This document shows, piece after piece, positions 1-7,445 of a DNA stretch of 24,888 bases (its first letter is position 1; each line of letters begins with the position of its first letter). The DNA lies in contig JAXHTH010000249.1 of the NCBI GenBank assembly GCA_034211115.1, forward strand, positions 1 through 24,888, given 5' to 3'. The stretch is from JAXHTH01 sp034211115. GTDB taxonomy: Bacteria > Planctomycetota > Phycisphaerae > Phycisphaerales > SM1A02. The notes under the pieces were generated by a model. It was not told the origin of the DNA. It made no database searches and worked only from the letters and a program-made list of their open reading frames with translations. Both the position numbers and the translations under genes were made by a program.

Positions 1-1
1 C

Positions 2-151
2 GAAACGGCCGGCGAAGCCGAGCCCGCCCCCGCGGACGACGACGCACCGGCGACGGAAGAGCAGGACGACCCGGCCGCGATCGATGATGCCGGTCGGCAG
101 GGCCATGAGGCGCCCTCAGCGAAGGGCGGAGAAGATCGCGACGCGCCCTGA
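2..151 (+). CDS. C-terminal tail of an unidentified acidic protein (5' end outside window)
   Basis: An open frame runs from base 2 to a TGA at 149-151, giving 49 residues rich in Glu, Asp, Ala and Pro with no fold-like pattern. Such acidic, proline- and alanine-rich ends are usually disordered tails. The frame has the strong third-position GC bias seen in the real genes here, which supports coding, but no family can be named from the tail alone. The gene is followed by a 185 bp gap before the kinase on the same strand. Confidence 0.55.
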   Translation, partial: ETAGEAEPAPADDDAPATEEQDDPAAIDDAGRQGHEAPSAKGGEDRDAP

Positions 152-290
152 CTTCACGCGGGGGCTTCGACGCGGGCGGACAAAAGCGGATCTCGACGGC
201 GACCATTCGCCGACCTCCGGGCCGCCCTCGAACCGTGATTCAATCTCCGTTCAGTCGTGATTGCCGCGCTCCTCCGGCCGGGCCGGATGG

Positions 291-296
291 TACACT
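291..296 (+). promoter_or_regulatory. Possible -10 element (TACACT) upstream of the kinase gene
   Basis: TACACT lies 40 bp before the kinase start, inside the 9-mer GGTACACTG. The same 9-mer occurs upstream of the ACT-domain gene on the other strand (4295-4300 core). No convincing -35 box is seen at normal spacing, so this rests only on position and recurrence. Confidence 0.3.
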
Positions 297-336
297 GGCG
301 ACCGATCGGCCGAAACGAATGCAAGGGTGAGACGGC

Positions 337-3000
337 ATGGCGGACAATCACGGTGATCACATCGATCACGCCGCGGAAACGACCGATGCCCCGGCCCCCG
401 GAACGGCCCCCGGAGGCGTGCCCGCAGGCACTGCCCGCGAAAGCGTCTCATCCGGCGGCGCCGGCGCGGAAGGCGGCCCGGCCGCGGCGGTGATGCCGTC
501 GTCCATGCCGAAGCAGATCGGCCATTACCGGCTGCGCCAGGTCATCGGCTCGGGCGGCATGGCGGTGGTGTATCTGGCCGTGCAGGAGCATCCCCGCCGC
601 ACGGTGGCGCTGAAGCTGATGAAGTCCGGCGTGACCTCGCGCTCGGCCCTGCGCCGGTTCGAGTACGAATCGCAGATCCTCGCCCGCCTGCGGCATCCCA
701 ACATCGCGCAGGTCTACGAGGCGGGCACGCACGATGACGGCACGGGCGGCGTGCCCTTCTTCGCGATGGAGTACATCGCCGGCGCACGCGCCATCACCGA
801 CTACGCCAACGAGAAGAGCCTCGGCACGCGCCAGCGGCTCGAGCTGTTCGCGCAGGTCTGTGACGCCGTGCATCACGGCCATCAGAAAGGGATCATCCAT
901 CGCGACCTGAAGCCGGGGAACATCCTCGTCGATTCCTCCGGCGAGGTGAAGATCATCGACTTCGGCGTGGCCCGCGCGACCGATTCGGACATGGCGGTCA
1001 CCACCCTCCAGACCGACATCGGTCAGCTCGTGGGGACCGTGCAGTACATGAGCCCCGAGCAGTGCGCGGCGGACCCGGCGGATCTCGACACCCGCAGCGA
1101 TGTCTACGCGCTGGGCGTGGTGCTCTTCGAGCTGCTCTGCCGGCAGCTTCCTTATGACGTGACGCGGGTGGCCATTCACGAAGCGGCGCGGATGATCCGC
1201 GAGCAAACGCCGGCCCGGCCGAGCACGATCAACCGCACGCTGCGGGGGGACCTGGAGACGATCACGCTCAAGGCGATGGAGAAGGAGCGCGATCGGCGGT
1301 ACCAGTCGGCGGGTGAGCTGGCCAAGGACATCCAGCGGTACCTGAACGAGGAGGCGATCGAGGCCCGCCCGCCGAGCGTGATGTACCAGTTGCGCGTCTT
1401 CGCCCGGCGCCATCGGGCCGCGTTCGGGGCGGTGGTCACCGTGTTCGCGATCCTGCTCCTGGCGACGGTGCTGAGCCTGCTCTTCGCGGTGCAGGCGAAC
1501 ACGGCGCGGCGGGAGGCGGTGCTCGCCGAGCGGCAGGCGGTGCTCGCCACCGAAGCGGCCCGGCGCGAGCGGGACAGCGCGACCGCGGAGGCGGAGAAGC
1601 GCCGGCTCGCCGAGGAGGAAGCCCTGCAACTGGCCGAGGAGGCGGAGGCGGCCCGCGCCGCCGAGGCCGAACAGCGCAAGCGGGCCGAGCGCGAAGCCGC
1701 CCTCGCCCGGGAGATCAACACCTTTCTCACCGACATGCTCGCCGCGGCCAATCCGTGGACCGAGCAGCCGATGGCCGACGTCGCCCGCGACGTGCGGGTC
1801 GTCGATGTGCTCGCCGCGGCCTCCTCCGAGCTGGAGGGACGATTCGAGGACGACCCGCTCGTCGAGGCGTCCATCCGGATCACCCTGGGCAACACCTATC
1901 GCGGGCTGGGGGATCTGGCGTCCGCCCGGCCGCACCTCGAGCGGGCGCTTCAGATCCGCCGGCGCGACCTGGGCGAGGAGGATCCGGACACGCTTTCGGC
2001 GATGAGCAGCCTCGCCGAGCTGTACCAGGACCAGGGCAGGCTGGAGGAGGTGGAGCCGCTGTTCGTGAAGACGCTCCGGATCCGCCGGCGCACGCTGGGC
2101 GAGGAGCACATCGACACGCTGGGGTCGATGCACAATCTCGCCGAACTCTACTGGAACCAGGGCCGCTACGAGGAAGTGGAGCCGCTGTTCGAGAGGACGC
2201 TGGAGATTCGTCGCCGCACGCTGGGCGAAGATCATCGCGACACGCTTGCGTCGATGAACAATCTCGCCATGCTGCGCGACGTGCAGGGGCGCGATGCCGA
2301 GGCGGAGACGCTGTTCCGCCAGACGCTCGAGGGCAAGCGGCGCGCCCTGGGGGAGGATGATCCGGACACCCTGGCCACCATGAACAACCTCGCCTTGTTT
2401 TACAACAGCCGCGGACGACGAGAGGAGGCCGAGCCGCTCTATCTGAAGACGCTGAGCATCATTCGGCGCGTCCTGGGTGAGAATCATCCGCACACGATCC
2501 GGGCGATGAACAATCTCGCCCTGCTCTATCGCGGCCAGGAGCGTTACGGGGAGGCCGAGCCGCTGTATATGGACGCGCTTCAGCGCAGCCGCGACGTGCT
2601 GGGCGAGCAGCATGCGAGCACGCTGATCGCGATGATGAATCTCGGCGTGCTGCGGGCGGAGATGGGCCGCTACGAGGAGGCGGAGCCGCTGCTGGCCGAT
2701 GCCATCGCCGGCGCGCGGACGGTCTTCCCCGGCGGGCACGCCTTCACCGGCGTCGCCCTGACCAAGTACGGCGGGTGCCTCATGCGCCTGCAGTGCTACG
2801 AGGACGCGGAGACGGCGCTCAACGAGGCCTTCGAGATGCTCGGCACGATCCACGGCCCCGAGCATCGCCGCACGACCCGGGCCGTCAGCGCCCTCGTGGA
2901 GCTCTACGAGACGTGGGGCAGGCCGGAGCAGGCCGCATCGTGGCGGGGAAAGCTGCCCGACGATGAGGCGTACTCATCCGCGGGTGAGCAGGAGCGGTGA
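337..3000 (+). CDS. Membrane-anchored Ser/Thr protein kinase with C-terminal TPR array
   Basis: This 887-residue protein is a Hanks-type (PknB-like) kinase. A disordered stretch of about 60 residues precedes the kinase domain (about 62-335). Visible motifs are the glycine loop GSGGMAVVY (71-79), the ATP-binding lysine in VALKLM (K93), HRDLKPGN with catalytic D190, DFG at 208-210 and SPE at 239-241. A hydrophobic segment at about 361-385 is a likely single membrane span, and an Ala/Glu/Arg-rich coiled coil covers about 388-460. From about 505 to 870 there are TPRs with a 42-residue period carrying the LGE-x-H/D-x-DTL signature of kinesin-light-chain-type repeats. The topology implies a cytoplasmic kinase and an outward or periplasmic TPR module that could bind proteins or peptides. 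An AAGGGTGAG Shine-Dalgarno sequence precedes the ATG. Kinases of this design are abundant in planctomycetes. The substrate is unknown. Confidence 0.93.
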   Translation: MADNHGDHIDHAAETTDAPAPGTAPGGVPAGTARESVSSGGAGAEGGPAAAVMPSSMPKQIGHYRLRQVIGSGGMAVVYLAVQEHPRRTVALKLMKSGVTSRSALRRFEYESQILARLRHPNIAQVYEAGTHDDGTGGVPFFAMEYIAGARAITDYANEKSLGTRQRLELFAQVCDAVHHGHQKGIIHRDLKPGNILVDSSGEVKIIDFGVARATDSDMAVTTLQTDIGQLVGTVQYMSPEQCAADPADLDTRSDVYALGVVLFELLCRQLPYDVTRVAIHEAARMIREQTPARPSTINRTLRGDLETITLKAMEKERDRRYQSAGELAKDIQRYLNEEAIEARPPSVMYQLRVFARRHRAAFGAVVTVFAILLLATVLSLLFAVQANTARREAVLAERQAVLATEAARRERDSATAEAEKRRLAEEEALQLAEEAEAARAAEAEQRKRAEREAALAREINTFLTDMLAAANPWTEQPMADVARDVRVVDVLAAASSELEGRFEDDPLVEASIRITLGNTYRGLGDLASARPHLERALQIRRRDLGEEDPDTLSAMSSLAELYQDQGRLEEVEPLFVKTLRIRRRTLGEEHIDTLGSMHNLAELYWNQGRYEEVEPLFERTLEIRRRTLGEDHRDTLASMNNLAMLRDVQGRDAEAETLFRQTLEGKRRALGEDDPDTLATMNNLALFYNSRGRREEAEPLYLKTLSIIRRVLGENHPHTIRAMNNLALLYRGQERYGEAEPLYMDALQRSRDVLGEQHASTLIAMMNLGVLRAEMGRYEEAEPLLADAIAGARTVFPGGHAFTGVALTKYGGCLMRLQCYEDAETALNEAFEMLGTIHGPEHRRTTRAVSALVELYETWGRPEQAASWRGKLPDDEAYSSAGEQER

Positions 3001-3032
3001 AACAGGTCGCGCCGGAGGCGTGCTGAGGTGCG

Positions 3033-3638
3033 TCAGCCGTCAGGTGGGCGCTTCTCCCGCCAGAAGGGGACGTTCACGCCCAGCAGGCGCTGAATGACCA
3101 CGCCCTGGCCCGCGAGCAGGGCGACGGCCCCCGTCATTACCAGCAGATCGACCCACCCGACCATCGCGCCCGTGGCGACGATGAGCGCCGAAGCGCAGGC
3201 CGGGGCGTGCGGGCAGGAGAAGCGCACCAGCAGCAGGCAGGTCAGGGCGAACGAGAGGTTCGCGCTGGCGCAGACGGCGAGGCCCGGCTCGGCGAGGGAG
3301 ACCGGCTCACCGGCGAGCAGGCTCACCATCGTCCACACCGCCCAGCCGCCGAGGATCCCCATCCCGTGACCGAGCAGAATGGCCCGCGGCGCGCTGGCGG
3401 GTGAGAACGGCCGGGTGAAGATGAGGAACGCGGAGGGGCCGAGGGCGGGAAAGAGCAGGGGCAGGCCGCTCAGCCAGGCGGCGAGCGAGATCATGAGAAT
3501 CGCCGCCCCGCCCTCGATCGCCGCCGTGACCGAGACCACACGCGCTTCGTTCATGTCCGAGAGGCGCGCGGGAACGCTCAACTGCGACCGCAGCACGAGC
3601 CATCGTCTGCGCAGAGACAATCCCGTAGATCCGGTCAT
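3033..3638 (-). CDS. HPP family integral membrane protein
   Basis: This 201-residue protein is largely hydrophobic, with about four to five membrane segments after a basic N-terminus. It carries the HPP-family pattern: FPALGPSAFLIF (63-74), a following SPASAPR and GHGMGILGG (79-98), and CPHAPACASALI (142-153) where the family usually reads HPPAGATAL. The name-giving HPP is therefore HAP here. Some HPP proteins have been linked to nitrite transport in cyanobacteria and plastids, but most members are uncharacterised, and nothing nearby concerns nitrogen. GGAGAA lies about 10 bases before the ATG. The gene converges on the kinase gene with a 32 bp gap. Confidence 0.8.
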   Translation of the reverse strand: MTGSTGLSLRRRWLVLRSQLSVPARLSDMNEARVVSVTAAIEGGAAILMISLAAWLSGLPLLFPALGPSAFLIFTRPFSPASAPRAILLGHGMGILGGWAVWTMVSLLAGEPVSLAEPGLAVCASANLSFALTCLLLVRFSCPHAPACASALIVATGAMVGWVDLLVMTGAVALLAGQGVVIQRLLGVNVPFWREKRPPDG

Positions 3639-3864
3639 GGGTGGCGCGTTCTCCGGTCAGCGTCCCTGGGGGCGAGAACCGGCGTCTTATCGTCCACCCG
3701 GCCGCGTCTCTTCGCTCCATCGGCGTGATAACCGTCCGGCGACGTGGGGGCAGGACCGGTCGCCCCGCCCGGGAGGGCGGCAACATCGCGACTCTCGGAC
3801 GCTCGGGCCGCTTCGCGGGCCCCGTCCGTCAGGGCCCGGCCCGGCCTGGTCGCGGCGGCGGCGG

Positions 3865-4269
3865 TCAGTCCAGGGCGTGGAAGAGGGCGTCCCAGTCGTC
3901 GTCGGCGACCCAGAGGAAGCAGCCGAACTCGCCGCCGATGACCACCGCCTGGATGGCCTGGATGCTCACCCCCGCGGTGGCGATCTCCTCGAGCGTGTCC
4001 ACCAGGGCGCCTTCCGTGTCATCGCCGTGGAGGTAGACGGTCATGCCTTCACTGATCTGCACGCCTTCCTTCTCCGCCCACTGGCGCAGTTGTCTGGGGC
4101 TCTCGGGGACGCAATGGAAGTTCTCCTTCCCGTCCAGGCTGTGATCGCCCCAGAGGCCCAGCAGGCTGACGCCGGCGTCCTGGAGCTGAGCGGAGAGGCT
4201 CGCGAGCGCGCCCGGTCGGTTGGGAAGTTCGATGGCGAAATCGTCCTTCGTGGCCCACTTGAGGCTCAT
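3865..4269 (-). CDS. Tandem ACT-domain protein
   Basis: The protein has 134 residues and consists of two ACT-like halves. The first (about 9-60) begins DFAIELPNRPGALASLSAQL, the classical ACT opening where a conserved Gly after Arg-Pro binds a ligand. The second (about 75-134) starts MTVYLHGDDTEGALVDTLEE. There is no attached enzyme domain, so this is a stand-alone ACT protein, a type that usually senses amino acids or other small ligands and acts by binding a partner. The target is unknown. AGGAG lies 5 bases before the ATG, and a TACACT -10-like element lies about 26 bases further upstream. It has the same strand as the HPP gene, but 226 bp separate them, so an operon is uncertain. Confidence 0.8.
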   Translation of the reverse strand: MSLKWATKDDFAIELPNRPGALASLSAQLQDAGVSLLGLWGDHSLDGKENFHCVPESPRQLRQWAEKEGVQISEGMTVYLHGDDTEGALVDTLEEIATAGVSIQAIQAVVIGGEFGCFLWVADDDWDALFHALD

Positions 4270-4294
4270 GGCATGCTCCTGTGTAAGCCCCGAC

Positions 4295-4300
4295 AGTGTA
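4295..4300 (-). promoter_or_regulatory. Possible -10 element (TACACT) upstream of the ACT gene
   Basis: On the minus strand TACACT sits about 26 bases before the ATG of the tandem ACT gene, in the same GGTACACTG context as the element before the kinase gene. There is no recognisable -35 box. Confidence 0.3.
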
Positions 4301-4459
4301 CCGGATCATGGGGGGAGGGGGCGACCTGTTTCGGCCGCGACGCCGACTCGACCCGGGGAGGTTGCGGCTAGGATTGTCTCCCCCTTCGCGGCGGCGGCTT
4401 CAGTGGCGGCGGGCGGCGCCCGGGCCCGACGCGGAAGCGAAGAAGAGGAGTGCAGCGCC

Positions 4460-6733
4460 ATGACCGCGGTCCCGGCCGCCGAGGCCGACCCCACCTCGAG
4501 ACGCCGTTTCGCCTGCGACGACCGCCTCGTCGGTCGCTTCATGCTCGCGGCGATCCTCTGGGGCCTGCTCGGCCTGCTGGCGGGGCTGTACCTGGCCCTG
4601 GAACTGGTCGTTCCGGCGCTGAATCTCGATCTGCCCGCGATCACCTTCGGCCGGCTGCGGCCGGTGCACACGAACGTGCTCATCTTCGGCTTCGCGGGCA
4701 ACGCCTTCTTCGCCGCCGTGTATTACTCGATCCAGCGTCTGCTGGAGGCGCGTCTGTTCAGTGGCCGGCTGGGGGGGCTGCACTTCTGGCTCTGGCAGCT
4801 CGTCATTGTCGCCGCGGCGGTCACGTTGCCGCTCGGGTTCACGCAGGGGCGTGAATACGGCGAGCTCGCCTGGCCGCTGGACGTGGCGCTGGCCGTCGCC
4901 TGGCTGCTCTTCGCCGTCAACGTGTTCGCCACCATCGCGCGCCGGCGGGTGAAGCGCCTGTATGTCGCGCTCTGGTTCTATCTCGCCGCGATCATCGTCT
5001 TCTTCCTGTTGTACATCGTCGCGAGCCTCGCGCTGCCGTTCGGCGCGCTGAGGAGTTATCCCCTCTATTCCGGGGCCGGCGAGGCGGCGGTGCAGTGGTG
5101 GTACGGCTTCGGGATGGTGATCTTCCTGCTCACCTTCCCGTTCCTGGGGATGATGTATTACTTCCTGCCCAAGGCGGCGGGGCGGCCTCTGTTCAGCTAT
5201 CGCCTCGCCATCGTGCACTTCTGGTCGCTGGTGATCCTGGCCCTGTGGGGCGGGGCGCATCATCTGCTTCACACTGCCGCCCCCGCGTGGCTGGGCGCGA
5301 TCGGGATGGCGTTTTCCGTCATGCTCTGGATGCCGTCCCTGGCCGGCGTCGTCAACGGCCTGCTCACCGTGCGCGGCGCGGGCGAGCGCATCGTCGCCGA
5401 GCCGGTGCTGTGGTTTCTCATCACCGCACTCGTCTTCTATGGCATCAGCGCGTTCGGGGGGCCGTTCATATCCATCGCCTCGGTCAACGCGCTGATCCAT
5501 TACACGGACTGGACGATCGCGCACGTGCACCTCGGCGTGCTGGGCTTCGTCGGGTTCATGATCTTCGGCGTGCTGTACTGGCTGGCGCCGCGCGTATTCC
5601 AGACCGACCTGTTCAGCCGGCGGATGACGGTGATGCACTTCTGGCTCGCGGCAATCGGGGCGCTGATGTATGTCTTTCCCATCTACGCCGCGGGCCTGCT
5701 CGAGGGTCTGATGTGGCGGGCGACGGATGAGGGAGGCAATCTCGTGCACGGCCGGTGGCTGGAGGTCACCGAGCTCGTCGCGCCCCTGTACTGGGTCCGC
5801 GCCGCGGGCGGGGCGGTGTACATCCTCGGCGCGGTGCTCCTGCTGGTGAATCTGCTCCTGACGCGACTCCGCCGGCCGGCGAGCTTGAAGGAAGAGATGC
5901 GCGAGGCGCCGGCACAGATGGAGGATGATGTCCCGCCACCGCCTCCCGAGAAAGACCTCGAGAACGTCGTCGGGATCGCGCGCACGATCGATCGCATCGC
6001 GCGACTGCACTGGCATCAACTCTGGGAGCGCCGCCCGCTCCGGATGGCGCGGGCGATCATCATCGTCATCGCCCTCGCTTCGCTGATTCAGCTTCTGCCG
6101 ATGCTGCTGATCGATTCGAACGCGCCGGTGATCGAGGCGGTGGAGCCGTACACGCCGCTGGAGCTGGCCGGGCGCGACATCTATGTCGCCGAGGGGTGTT
6201 ACTCGTGCCACTCGCAGATGGTGCGCCCCATGCGGCACGAAACCGAGCGTTTCGGGTCCTATTCCCGCGCCGGGGAGTTCATCTACGATCGCCCGTTTCA
6301 GTGGGGTTCGCGGCGGATCGGGCCCGATCTGCATCGCATCGGCCAGCGCAACCCGTCCGTGCTCTGGCACGTCACGCATCTGCGCCGGCCGACGGAGACG
6401 AGCGAGGGTTCGATCATGCCCGCGTTTCCCTGGCTGCTGGAGGAGAAGATCGACTACGAAGCGATGCAGAGCGCCGTCGCTGCGATGTCCGCGCTGGGCG
6501 TGCCCTACGATGAGTTGTCGGGGGATGCCGGCGAGATCGCGCGGGAACAGGGCCGCGCCATCATCGAACGGCTGCGAGATGAAGACGAGACCTATCCCGC
6601 CGCCGACCTGGAAGACCGCAAGATCATCGCGCTGGTCGCGTATGTCCTGCGGCTGGGGACGGACATCAGCAACGTCGAGCCGGAGGATGACGGCCTGCTC
6701 ATCGGCGCATTGCCGGAAGGAGGAGCGCGCTGA
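4460..6733 (+). CDS. Fused CcoN-CcoO (cbb3-type cytochrome c oxidase subunits I and II) with altered active site
   Basis: The 757-residue protein starts at the ATG at 4460, preceded by AGAAGAGGAG. An upstream in-frame extension lacks a ribosome site. Residues 1 to about 480 are a polytopic CcoN: low-spin heme ligand H70 (RPVHTNVLIFGF), CuB histidines H267-H268 (GGAHH), and heme ligands H355 and H357 (IAHVH). Ungapped alignment to recalled P. stutzeri CcoN shows F217 for CuB ligand H207 (in WWYGFGM), A261 for Y251 and G333 for E323. After a charged and proline-rich linker, about 530-757 is a CcoO-like cytochrome c: one membrane helix, then GCYSCHSQM (C580, C583, H584) and probable axial Met M653 (SIMPAFPWL). 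Fused CcoNO proteins are known in other phyla. The heme scaffold is kept, but the oxygen-reducing centre appears incomplete, so ordinary oxidase activity is doubtful. The TGA overlaps the next ATG by one base. Confidence 0.92.
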   Translation: MTAVPAAEADPTSRRRFACDDRLVGRFMLAAILWGLLGLLAGLYLALELVVPALNLDLPAITFGRLRPVHTNVLIFGFAGNAFFAAVYYSIQRLLEARLFSGRLGGLHFWLWQLVIVAAAVTLPLGFTQGREYGELAWPLDVALAVAWLLFAVNVFATIARRRVKRLYVALWFYLAAIIVFFLLYIVASLALPFGALRSYPLYSGAGEAAVQWWYGFGMVIFLLTFPFLGMMYYFLPKAAGRPLFSYRLAIVHFWSLVILALWGGAHHLLHTAAPAWLGAIGMAFSVMLWMPSLAGVVNGLLTVRGAGERIVAEPVLWFLITALVFYGISAFGGPFISIASVNALIHYTDWTIAHVHLGVLGFVGFMIFGVLYWLAPRVFQTDLFSRRMTVMHFWLAAIGALMYVFPIYAAGLLEGLMWRATDEGGNLVHGRWLEVTELVAPLYWVRAAGGAVYILGAVLLLVNLLLTRLRRPASLKEEMREAPAQMEDDVPPPPPEKDLENVVGIARTIDRIARLHWHQLWERRPLRMARAIIIVIALASLIQLLPMLLIDSNAPVIEAVEPYTPLELAGRDIYVAEGCYSCHSQMVRPMRHETERFGSYSRAGEFIYDRPFQWGSRRIGPDLHRIGQRNPSVLWHVTHLRRPTETSEGSIMPAFPWLLEEKIDYEAMQSAVAAMSALGVPYDELSGDAGEIAREQGRAIIERLRDEDETYPAADLEDRKIIALVAYVLRLGTDISNVEPEDDGLLIGALPEGGAR

Positions 6734-7332
6734 TGACGGTCGACGGGCGCACTTCGCCGGAGTCGGCGCATGACGGCATCGTGCAGCGGCACACCCCGAT
6801 CCCGCGGTGGTGGAAGTGGCTCTTCGCCCTCACCGTGATCTGGGGTCTGCTCTTCGCGCTGTGGCACGTGATGGGGGGCGGGACGACGCCGCGGGAGGCG
6901 TACGAGGCCGAGCTCGCCGCCCACGCCGAGCGGCGCACCGCCGCCTACGGCACGCTCGCCGCCGACGAGGCGACCATCCTCGCCTCGATGAGCGACGAAA
7001 CGGCCATGCTCGGCATGAGCAACCTGTTCGGCAGCAAGTGCGCGCCGTGCCATCGCGCCGACGGCGGCGGGAGCATCGGACCCAATCTCACCGATGCATA
7101 CTGGCTGCGCGTCGGGAACGTCACCGACATCGCACACATCATCCGCGAAGGCGTGGCGGTGAAGGGCATGCCCGGCTGGGAAGGCGCGCTCAGCGAGACC
7201 CAGATCACGCTTCTGTCGGCGTACGTGGCGCAGCTTCAGCGCCGGCCGGCCTCCGGGGGGAAGCGCGCCGAGGGCGAGCGGCTCGAGCCGTGGGCGCCGC
7301 CGCCGGACGAGCCGGGAGAGGTCGAGCCCTGA
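6733..7332 (+). CDS. CcoP-like mono-heme cytochrome c subunit
   Basis: The protein has 199 residues. The N-terminus has the CcoP signature DGIVQRHTPIPRWWKW (14-29), leading into one membrane helix (about 30-47), and then a single class I cytochrome c domain with CAPCH (C103, C106, H107) and likely axial Met M146 (KGMPGW). Classical CcoP has two heme c domains, so this subunit has lost or never had the second and ends in a proline- and glutamate-rich tail. The start overlaps the ccoNO stop (TGATG), so translation is probably coupled and the two proteins should be made in step. No ccoG, ccoH, ccoI or ccoS assembly genes follow. It probably donates electrons to the CcoO heme, but partner and direction are inferred. 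Confidence 0.87.
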   Translation: MTVDGRTSPESAHDGIVQRHTPIPRWWKWLFALTVIWGLLFALWHVMGGGTTPREAYEAELAAHAERRTAAYGTLAADEATILASMSDETAMLGMSNLFGSKCAPCHRADGGGSIGPNLTDAYWLRVGNVTDIAHIIREGVAVKGMPGWEGALSETQITLLSAYVAQLQRRPASGGKRAEGERLEPWAPPPDEPGEVEP

Positions 7333-7377
7333 TCCTGATCGAAGCGGGCCGCCCGCAGCGCCGGCGCGATGATGCTC

Positions 7378-7383
7378 TACAAT
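7378..7383 (+). promoter_or_regulatory. Possible -10 element (TACAAT) upstream of the hydrolase gene
   Basis: TACAAT lies 62 bases before the hydrolase ATG in the short gap after the ccoP-like gene. This suggests that the hydrolase has its own promoter and is not part of the cytochrome operon. No clear -35 box is seen. Confidence 0.3.
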
Positions 7384-7445
7384 GCCGCCTCGTCATACAC
7401 TGGCCCGCGTTGATGATGATGCGGCATGCAGGAGGAGCAGACGTG

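Noticed and set aside
448..2865. 805-codon open frame on the minus strand opposite the kinase gene
   Set aside because: It is an antisense shadow. The plus frame has kinase and TPR motifs, and the long opposite frame is a by-product of GC-rich codon use and the repeated TPR sequence.
4220..4459. N-terminal extension of the CcoNO frame upstream of 4460
   Set aside because: It overlaps the start of the divergent ACT gene, has no ribosome site, and the typical CcoN N-terminus begins after 4460, where AGAAGAGGAG precedes the ATG.
5090..5270. Sequencing or frameshift error as the cause of the missing CcoN active-site residues
   Set aside because: Alignment around the site is ungapped for about 140 residues, and three separate codons differ by multiple bases, so a single read error cannot explain them. 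Resequencing remains the formal test.
4400..6379. 659-codon minus-strand frame opposite ccoNO
   Set aside because: It is Arg/His/Glu/Gln-rich antisense of membrane helices and has no protein family signature.
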